Positions 33,589 through 39,859 of a stretch of 39,859 bases of DNA are shown here, piece by piece. The DNA comes from Saccoglossus kowalevskii. Its lineage: Eukaryota; Hemichordata; Enteropneusta; Harrimaniidae. How positions within the stretch are numbered: position 1 is the first letter of the stretch; each line of letters opens with the position of its first letter. The DNA lies in contig NW_003116451.1 in the NCBI RefSeq assembly GCF_000003605.2, forward strand, positions 359,565-399,423, given 5' to 3'. The translations under genes and the position numbers were made by a program. Below the pieces are notes generated by a model. It was not told the origin of the DNA and did no database searches. It saw nothing but the letters and a program-made list of their open reading frames with translations.

Positions 33589-35129
33589 TACATATTCAGT
33601 TTCAAAGCACATCTCCAATATAAGTGCACAAAAAATGTATATAATTTATCATGAAAATACAACTTATTTTTTATTTATTTCACCATAAACACACTTCTGT
33701 CATAGAGCATGTACAGTATGCCTTTTCATGTCGAAAGATTGTTCCTCAACATTTTGAAACAAACATTTGAACAAGAAAGAGTTTACGTTTACCAAGCACA
33801 TGTTTTAATGTTAAATTTAAAAAAAATCACACTGCAATGTTTAGAAATTAACAAAATAGATTTTTTGAAATAAATCTACACGTTATTAGTTAAATACACA
33901 GTTGTGAGAAGCATAATGGCATATTTATGCAACAGAGCTTTCTGTTTGTCTGAGAAGAAGTACTAGATAGATTTTATCAAGGATTAATAGAATCAAGATA
34001 TATAAGTGTTGTGCAAATTGTAAGTGAAAAAATCACATAATATGCAAATGAGTGAGTTTGTGGAAGAACTATTTAGTGTTTGATTGGCTGTTTTTATTCT
34101 TGATTATTCGCAAGGTAGGTTTTCTAATAAGGCAATAATCTCGCTTATTTCCAAGCATTCAATGTGTTCTGCGATGTCATACATTTGATTGACGCATGAA
34201 ATGTTATATTGCACAAAAGTTCGCCAGAGAAACACAAACAACAAGACTGGTTTTGAGCTGTCATGAACGTAATGCGCATGCGTGAACCTCGTTCTGCAAC
34301 AATGATAATACATAACAGTAGGATATACAAAATATCACATGAAACTCACACTATCATGATATCTTAATCACATACTGTACATACCGGTAGATATCAAGTT
34401 GCTTACCTTACAAACCATTGATTTCATATGGTTTGTAGAAAATATTTGTTTCAGTTATTGAACATTTTAAAGTAGATTTTATGAGTATATTCACCCATAA
34501 AAGAGGAGTGAGTGAGGGCGTAGTCATGTTTGAATATTTAAATATAAAATAGTATCAAGTTTTTATTCGAAAGACATTTTTTCAAAGCTACAAATTGTAT
34601 ATAATTTACATGAAAACTTGAATGAAATATCAAATTGGAACAACAGCTAGTGTTCAAGTCAAGTCAAGTCTTCGTCTAGCTTTAAACCAATTATGCTTGT
34701 TATTCAAGCCAATACTTACCCAGCATTTAGAATTACAAGATGTTTCGTGGAAGCACAACAAATAAAAAACCAAGGGCTTTGTCAGCCAATCACAGAGATG
34801 TATTCCAGGAATTGACATACTGCATCACTGTATCTATAATATGTATTTTTTGGATGAATTTGGTTTGTTTTTCTGACATTGATAACTATACTTTAAACTA
34901 CTTGAATTCTGAAACAGAGAAAATTTGACTGGGTAGATAGGGGTCAATTCATGGAATATACCAGTATAGTTCCAGAGACACCAATCAGATTATCAAGAAT
35001 ATGTTATTGTAACGTAGCAAACTCAACTATTGGGTAGCTTTAAAAAACAACCATGCCTTCCCATGATGCACTTTGAATTGGTTTCCTTGTCCAGACATCT
35101 ATTTAGTCAGGAAATGTTGAATATTCCAA

Positions 35130-35225
35130 TCATGATTTGTTTTTGTTTTCCTTCTTCATTCCTCCTAAGCAAGCTGGGGATTCTGATACAACTTCACTTT
35201 GATGCCACTGTTCAGGTGTTTTAGC
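35130..35225 (-). CDS. BOLA1: BOLA1 last coding exon
   Basis: Too short to stand out as an ORF, but reading from acceptor ttttactag gives [20 protein letters not shown] then [11 protein letters not shown] and TGA. TPxQW and SPxCLGG are the BOLA1-specific tail motifs, and the phase agrees with the preceding exon. A possible AATAAA on the minus strand lies at 34567-34562. Confidence 0.93.
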   Translation of the reverse strand, partial: AKTPEQWHQSEVVSESPACLGGMKKENKNKS

Positions 35226-36616
35226 CTAGTAAAATAAAATAACTATTGGTATCACAGGGGTTTTTCTAGAAAAAAACTGCAAGAGGGAGCACTGCAATTC
35301 AGCGGCACCACCAAGTAAGGCTGATAGGGTTCTCCCTACCAGAGTGTGTAGTTTTTGATAATTCTAAGTTAAAATAGAGCATTCTATGGCTTCCTTAGGG
35401 CCAAGATTACTATCAGACAGGTCACAGTTGAAGACTGTGGCCACATGTGATCAGAATTTTATGATTGCCAAAGGACCTGCTACTCAGGGTAAGAGGCGCA
35501 TGGCCATGGCATGAGGGCTCCCTGGTATCAAATGTTTGTTATTACCAGTACACTGGGTATAATACCATACTCCCATAGTAAAGAATCAAATAGTACACCT
35601 TTCTATAAAGTCATTACTACGATTACAAAAGGGTTTTGTTATTTGATGGAGCAAAGTGTCTCCCAGTGTTATAACTAAGAGATCATAATTAATTATAATT
35701 AAAACAATATATGCTGATATGGCATGTAACTGACACACAGACATTTTTCATGGTGCACACCAATGATACATTATATTTTTTCTTGGATGCCTCTCTCCCA
35801 AACTGTCACCAAGGTAATTACATTTTAGGACACATTGAGGGCGCACTGCTGGACAAGCATAGTAATCTTCAAAAACATTTTATTTATTTTTTCGAGGGCC
35901 TCAGTCTCCAGTAGTCTCCAAGGTAGATTTTTGGAATTCCATTGTGTCTCAAAATCAGTCTTGTTAGAGGGCACATGAAATACTAGTATATTATTACCTG
36001 GATGGAGAGAGCATGCACTGGCCCCTTCAATTCCTCTTCCAAAGATTCATTCACCATTCGATGTCTTTTTATCAGTGTCTGTTTATCAAACTTGTCTGAT
36101 ATTACCACAACTTTGAAATGAGATTCCGAACCCTTAGGAACGCTGTGCATATGACTCTCATTAATCACTTGTAAATGGACTGGCTGAAAATACGAACAAA
36201 ATTAAATTAATGCGGTAGAAGTGAATGCTTATTTCAAGAAGGTGATATTTTTTTTTTTTTATCTCAATTTTTTTAGTTTTCTGCACTGTCTTGCTTTCCA
36301 AATCAGGCATAATTTAGTTCAGGATTTGTTTTGAGCGAGCATGCTCAGTCACAGGAAATACCAGCATGTGATGTCATCACTTACTTGAAAAGAAACACAA
36401 CATCAAAATTGTCTCATACCACATTACGGCCATTCACGCAATGGGAAGCTTGATAAACAAGGTGAGAGGTGAAATATTGTAGTTACATTGTATTGGGAGA
36501 TTACAATTATAGTTATTACCTGGAAAGCTTCTGAGAGTTTATTTTTAATAGAAGTTGCCACAGGACCAGGTGATGATGAAGACGACATCATTCTCAGGAT
36601 TGCTGGTGATGAATTC
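35130..36616 (-). CDS. BOLA1: BOLA1-like BolA family protein (3 joined exons)
   Basis: Minus-strand exons 36616-36520, 36183-35998 and 35225-35130 join in phase 0 with GT-AG introns. From the first of two ATGs the protein is 117 residues. The BolA fold is evident: [19 protein letters not shown], the family's RHR in KRHRMVNE (residues 64-66), and GPVHALSI with its invariant His (about 81). The C-terminal TPEQW and SPACLGG match BOLA1 (vertebrate TPAQW, SPPCLGG) rather than BOLA2 or BOLA3. BOLA1 is a mitochondrial protein that works with glutaredoxin GLRX5 in Fe-S/redox handling; conserved His residues are proposed metal or partner ligands. It is divergent from DCTN4, about 1.5 kb away. The N-terminus seen here lacks an obvious presequence. 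Confidence 0.95.
35998..36183 (-). CDS. BOLA1: BOLA1 middle coding exon (BolA domain)
   Basis: Sixty-two codons, phase 0 at both ends, acceptor tattttcag, donor gtaata. It encodes [20 protein letters not shown] through the RHR motif to GPVHALSIQ, that is, almost the whole BolA domain including both conserved histidines. Confidence 0.97.
36520..36616 (-). CDS. BOLA1: BOLA1 first coding exon
   Basis: 97 nt between acceptor ttgtgtgtccag and donor gtaata. It is open throughout and encodes NSSPAILR then [19 protein letters not shown] and SEAFQ, matching the GPVEAAIRTKLEEAL region of BOLA1. With no in-frame ATG found in the best candidate upstream exon, I place the start at one of the two ATGs. 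The preceding NSSPAILR would be 5' UTR unless an upstream coding exon exists. The exon begins with the third base of a codon. Confidence 0.85.
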
Positions 36617-37679
36617 CTGGACACACAATAATGTGTTACACACCTATGTCTTCCAATCAATGAAAATATACTCCCTAAGAAAGATATTTTTTTTTTTATT
36701 TAATCTACATTAAATTCATGCAGTGAATTTTATGTACCGGCTAGGCATGAATTTTTTTTATATACAATACTTATAATTGTAAATTTCAAATGATGATTGA
36801 AAAGGACTTCACCAATCACACACTGTGTAGCAGTAAATGATTGAAGGAAACCTACAAAAATTAGTGGCTAATGGACATTACTAAATAGTTTTGATATCGA
36901 ATGAAAGCACATTCTTTGGATTTGAATGAAGCCCATAGGTCTTCAAGAGTAAAATGTATAAAAAACATTCATACCTTCATGAAATTCACTTGAACACATA
37001 ATAAATTTGTTAGTGAAATATCATTCTTTGCTATGTATTTAGTCGAATTTGATTGAATGTTAGCGATCACAGTTAGAACCATTCAAAAATTTGTTAAAAA
37101 TAAAGCAATATCATGTATACTAATGGGAGAATCTCCATTTCGGGAAAAGGTACAATGCTGACTACCACAGTGCTACTCGCCAAAAATAGATGGGCGAGGA
37201 TATGATCATGTATGTCCAAAAAAATCTGCTTGAATCATTGAGACACAGTGATATGCCACACAACAGAAACATATTTTTTTATATGTAAATTTCACTGGTA
37301 CTACAAATAGATTATATCTCATAAGTGACCTTTCAATATCAGATTCAGTAAACCAGTGTAGTGATTTGTTCCAGGCCTTACTACAAATTTATGTACGTGG
37401 AGAAATTGAGGTTTGAGGAATTTGAAATAACATTGCAAATATACCGCACACACATTTTAACTGTTATACAAACCACGAGAAATATTTTTAATAATATTGT
37501 GTAAAACAAACAACACCTGAAATATTGCCTCATTTGTGACCAATTAGATTACCGGGATTTTTATCACATAGTATGGAAATTACACTGAACTGCCAGGACA
37601 TATAGGATAAATAACAATATGCACCCAGGGAGGTAAAACCGAGATGTAAAAACAGCTCAAAAAAATATTTGCTTCCTTG
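36617..37679 (-). other. BOLA1 5' intron or upstream DNA
   Basis: If the donor at 37685-37680 is used, this is the first intron of BOLA1 and is non-coding. No exon or recognised repeat was found; the DNA is AT-rich. Confidence 0.4.
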
Positions 37680-38127
37680 ACTTACGTAATGAGCTCATTA
37701 GAATTGTACTTCGTTTAATGCATAGATGAATGAACCAGCTCCGGTTGAAACAAGATCCAGAAATGCTGGTGTTGGCTTGTGATGACCTTCGGTGACCTTA
37801 TAAGAACTATGGTTGGAGCTAAGTAAGAGATTGTTTAATTGGTCAATAGTTAAAATGACGTCATTGTGAGCCAATGAATATATTTGTTATATCGTCCATT
37901 CATTCTTGGTCTTCTGTAGATAGTGTACATTTATAGTCTATACTTTCGGGTAAAGTGTGCGATTGTTTATAAATAATATTGATTGGTTAACTTAACTATA
38001 TATTTGTAATTAAATAGTAAAAGTATTTTATTAAAGGCGTTAAAGCCACTTATGTGATATACAAAATATCAAAATATATAATATATGAGCTGTGTGATGG
38101 AAATACAAAAAATACTTTCATTTCAAG
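37680..38127. promoter_or_regulatory. BOLA1/DCTN4 bidirectional promoter region
   Basis: Between the divergent genes lies a perfect CRE palindrome TGACGTCA at 37856-37863. It is flanked by CCAAT at 37871-37875 and inverted CCAAT boxes (ATTGG) at 37838-37842 and near 37982. On the minus strand a consensus donor (gtaagt, 37685-37680) could end a non-coding first exon of BOLA1. On the plus strand the DCTN4 start codon lies in a YY1-like CAAGATGGCGG. CRE plus CCAAT without TATA is typical of housekeeping bidirectional promoters. The start sites themselves are not visible. Confidence 0.55.
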
Positions 38128-38259
38128 ATGGCGGTTTTGATGGAAGCGGAGAAGGTACAAATATTTTGCCCGGATAGTGGTATTCGTCTGCCTATATCAC
38201 GTCTCTATTTTTGTCGTCATTGTCTGAAACTTAAATCTGGACAATGTGTTTGTCATGAG
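38128..38259 (+). CDS. DCTN4: Dynactin subunit 4 (p62), first coding exon (partial gene)
   Basis: Forty-four codons from ATG 38128 to donor gtaggt. The peptide MAVLMEAEKVQIFC... continues LPISRLYFCRHCLKLKSGQC and VCHE. It aligns with human DCTN4 exon 1 (MASLLQSDRV...LYFCRYCSELRSLEC...SHE), including the first two cysteines of the N-terminal zinc-binding cluster. DCTN4 is part of the dynactin pointed-end complex and helps dynein cargo and adaptor attachment. The start sits in aagATGGCGG, a strong initiation context that also matches a YY1-type element. The remaining exons are beyond the right edge; I found no second exon in the 1.6 kb that follows. Confidence 0.9.
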
Positions 38260-38362
38260 GTAGGTAGTTTTTCATGTATGAAAATATAGGTTTTCCGTAA
38301 TCGTTGCCCATCCCACCCACCTCGTCATTTTCCCGTTTTAGTTGGCAGAATAATATTCCATT

Positions 38363-38628
38363 ACTGTAAATTACTTTAATTTCGCTGTCTTCGTTGAAGA
38401 AATGAATCAGTGCAAATATAATCCACTGAAAATACATTTTTTTCTATACTTCACATGGAAAGAATTCCTTATTGCCCCACCCCTAACGTACATGTATATC
38501 CTAATACTCCACCCCACCCCCACCCCATGTTACCCTTCACATTCAACTTATCAAAAGTCAGTGACAATTAGCTTCATACACATAACAGCAACAATTAATT
38601 CCAACAAAAAAGTATTTTATAAAGTAAT
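38363..38628. mobile_element. Diverged MITE, ACTGTAAAATACTTT family
   Basis: Begins ACTGTAAATTACTTT and ends near AAGTATTTTATAAAGTAAT, with interior phrases attaattccaac and aaatgaatcagtg. A C-rich run (about 38476-38535) makes it longer than other copies. It lies in DCTN4 intron 1. Confidence 0.55.
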
Positions 38629-38707
38629 AGGCAAGTGACAGATATATAATATAGTCACTTGCACACCTACACTGTATTCATGTCCATAGATTGAAAGATG
38701 TCAAAAA

Positions 38708-38831
38708 TTAATATGGGAGGCGTTGGTTGTCACGGCACACCATGTTCGATGTGAGACTTATAGCGATGCATGCAATGCGTGTGAAATGCATGACATTCGA
38801 CCACACGTTGTGCAATGATCACCAGCCTTAA
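38708..38831 (+). mobile_element. TTAA-flanked MITE, subfamily 2, copy 2
   Basis: Bounded by TTAA at 38708-38711 and 38828-38831. The core tgttcgatgtgagacttata, gcaatgcgtgt matches 32946-33078 in the same orientation. It sits in DCTN4 intron 1. Confidence 0.7.
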
Positions 38832-39289
38832 ATAACAATCCATTTTATAATAATATTTTTATTGGATTTTTAGAATTAACATTTTTCCCGTCAGTTATTA
38901 GCAATATGATTATAAATGATTTTGATGATTATTGTTTAAATTTTCCCAATAGTTGTACTTTGTGAATGATCACAGTCTTGGAGTGAATTTGGTATCATTG
39001 ATTTCCTTGTCATGAACCACTATTTATATGACATTGATAGTATATGCTTGACTACCGTAATCCTTCTGTCAATTCGACTCCTCTATCAATTAGGCCACCT
39101 AATTTCGTCTGCAAAAATATTTTTTATTTTTCTTCTTTTAGTTCGGCTACCTGGCAGGAAATGACACGTTTAGTTACCTATCAAGCTGTCTATCTGTTTT
39201 CGCAATGAATAAAACTAAGACAAGTTAATATGTTCGTTTTCCTGCTCATTGTTCCAATACTTCACCCCTGTTTTACCAGCAAATAAGTT

Positions 39290-39859
39290 TCCCAGACGTG
39301 AACATGACTCTTTCTAAACATGCTAATGTTTTGTCTGAGTGGAGACGCGTTGGAACAAAGACAAGCGTGTCTGGGGTCAAACTGGAGTCGTATGCTAATC
39401 AGCTATTACGTGAATAATTTGCGATTGACCAGGACTTGGTTATTTCCGTCATGCTTGTAGTCTAGAAAAAATAATGAAACGTCAATAAATCATAACTGCA
39501 TCTTCGATGACTGCAGCAAATAACAGTAGTACAATTATTTTCATGAAGTGGTGGTTTTCGAAGAGATCGCAGTGTCAATAACTGTTCAACGCAGTCACAT
39601 AATGTTGTTTTTTTTTACTGTTTACCGTAGTTACAGAAAGGAGATGACTCCATTTGTAAACATGCTAATGATTTGACTGAGTGTAGACACTTTAGAACAA
39701 ACAAAAACGAGAAAGTTGGGGTCAAACTGGCGCCATATGCTAATCGACAATTACGTAAATAACTTGCGATTGGCCGTGACTTAGTGATGTTCTGTCAGCC
39801 AAGAAAAATAAATCATAACATCAATAAACTGTGTACAATTATTTTTAAGAAGTGTTGGT
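39290..39859 (+). repeat. Diverged tandem duplication, period about 340 bp, cut by window edge
   Basis: The block aaacatgctaatg...ggggtcaaactgg...tatgctaatc...attacgt.aataa.ttgcgattg occurs from 39316 and again from 39658. The second copy is cut at the window end. An ATGCTAAT octamer appears twice per unit. No coding content is seen; the region is in DCTN4 intron 1. Confidence 0.8.

Larger units (their letters stand above)
30328..35129. other. RASGEF1 3' region and intergenic DNA
   Basis: The first kilobase is presumably 3' UTR. Beyond that I see only AT-rich DNA, two MITEs (32946, 33448) and an NRF1-like TGCGCATGCGTG at 34273-34284. No gene is supported. Part of 34560-35129 is probably the BOLA1 3' UTR, read leftward. 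Confidence 0.6.

Noticed and set aside
34104-34313. Minus-strand protein gene
   Set aside because: There is no homology I recognise and no splice context; kept only as a weak observation.
36424-36660. BOLA1 start at 36660 giving an Arg-rich presequence-like N-terminus
   Set aside because: The codon there is TTG rather than ATG and no in-frame ATG follows until 36592; a good acceptor at 36617 argues for splicing instead.

Overview
The window is ordinary metazoan nuclear DNA. It is AT-rich, its genes have many short exons with GT-AG introns, and it is dense in short non-autonomous DNA transposons and minisatellites. It contains no operons, tRNA or rRNA genes, or CRISPR. The repeat types, especially the AGCTCCGCT-ended element and TA- or TTAA-flanked MITEs, together with the protein sequences suggest an invertebrate, perhaps a lophotrochozoan such as a mollusc or brachiopod. 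That taxonomic placement is inference.

Three protein genes can be supported. (1) A RASGEF1-family Ras/Rap guanine nucleotide exchange factor lies on the + strand. Thirteen coding exons run from 9779 to 30327 and join in frame to 470 codons plus a stop, the size of vertebrate RASGEF1A/B/C. Its first intron is about 12.8 kb and holds a candidate alternative first exon at 13369-13473. Residues just before the first ATG resemble the vertebrate N-terminus, so the annotated start may be too short. (2) A complete BOLA1-like gene lies on the - strand in three exons (36616 down to 35130). (3) The first coding exon of dynactin subunit 4 (DCTN4, p62) lies on the + strand at 38128-38259; the gene runs off the right edge. 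BOLA1 and DCTN4 are divergent. The space between them holds a perfect CRE palindrome and several CCAAT boxes, as expected of a shared bidirectional promoter.

Layout: 1-9745 is non-coding, with an old AGCTCCGCT element, a 25-bp minisatellite and a TA-flanked MITE. 9746-30327 is RASGEF1, whose introns hold most of the repeats. 30328 to about 35000 is the RASGEF1 3' region and intergenic DNA with two MITEs. 35130-36616 is BOLA1. About 37680-38127 is the divergent promoter. 38128 to the end is DCTN4 exon 1 and the start of its first intron, with more MITEs and a diverged tandem duplication at the edge.

The three genes act in unrelated processes (Rap/Ras signalling, mitochondrial Fe-S/redox, dynein transport), so no joint pathway is implied. 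I did not find a new biological system. The most informative observations are a nested transposon insertion that reveals a TTAA target, a large foldback element, the possible second RASGEF1 promoter, and the BOLA1/DCTN4 head-to-head arrangement.
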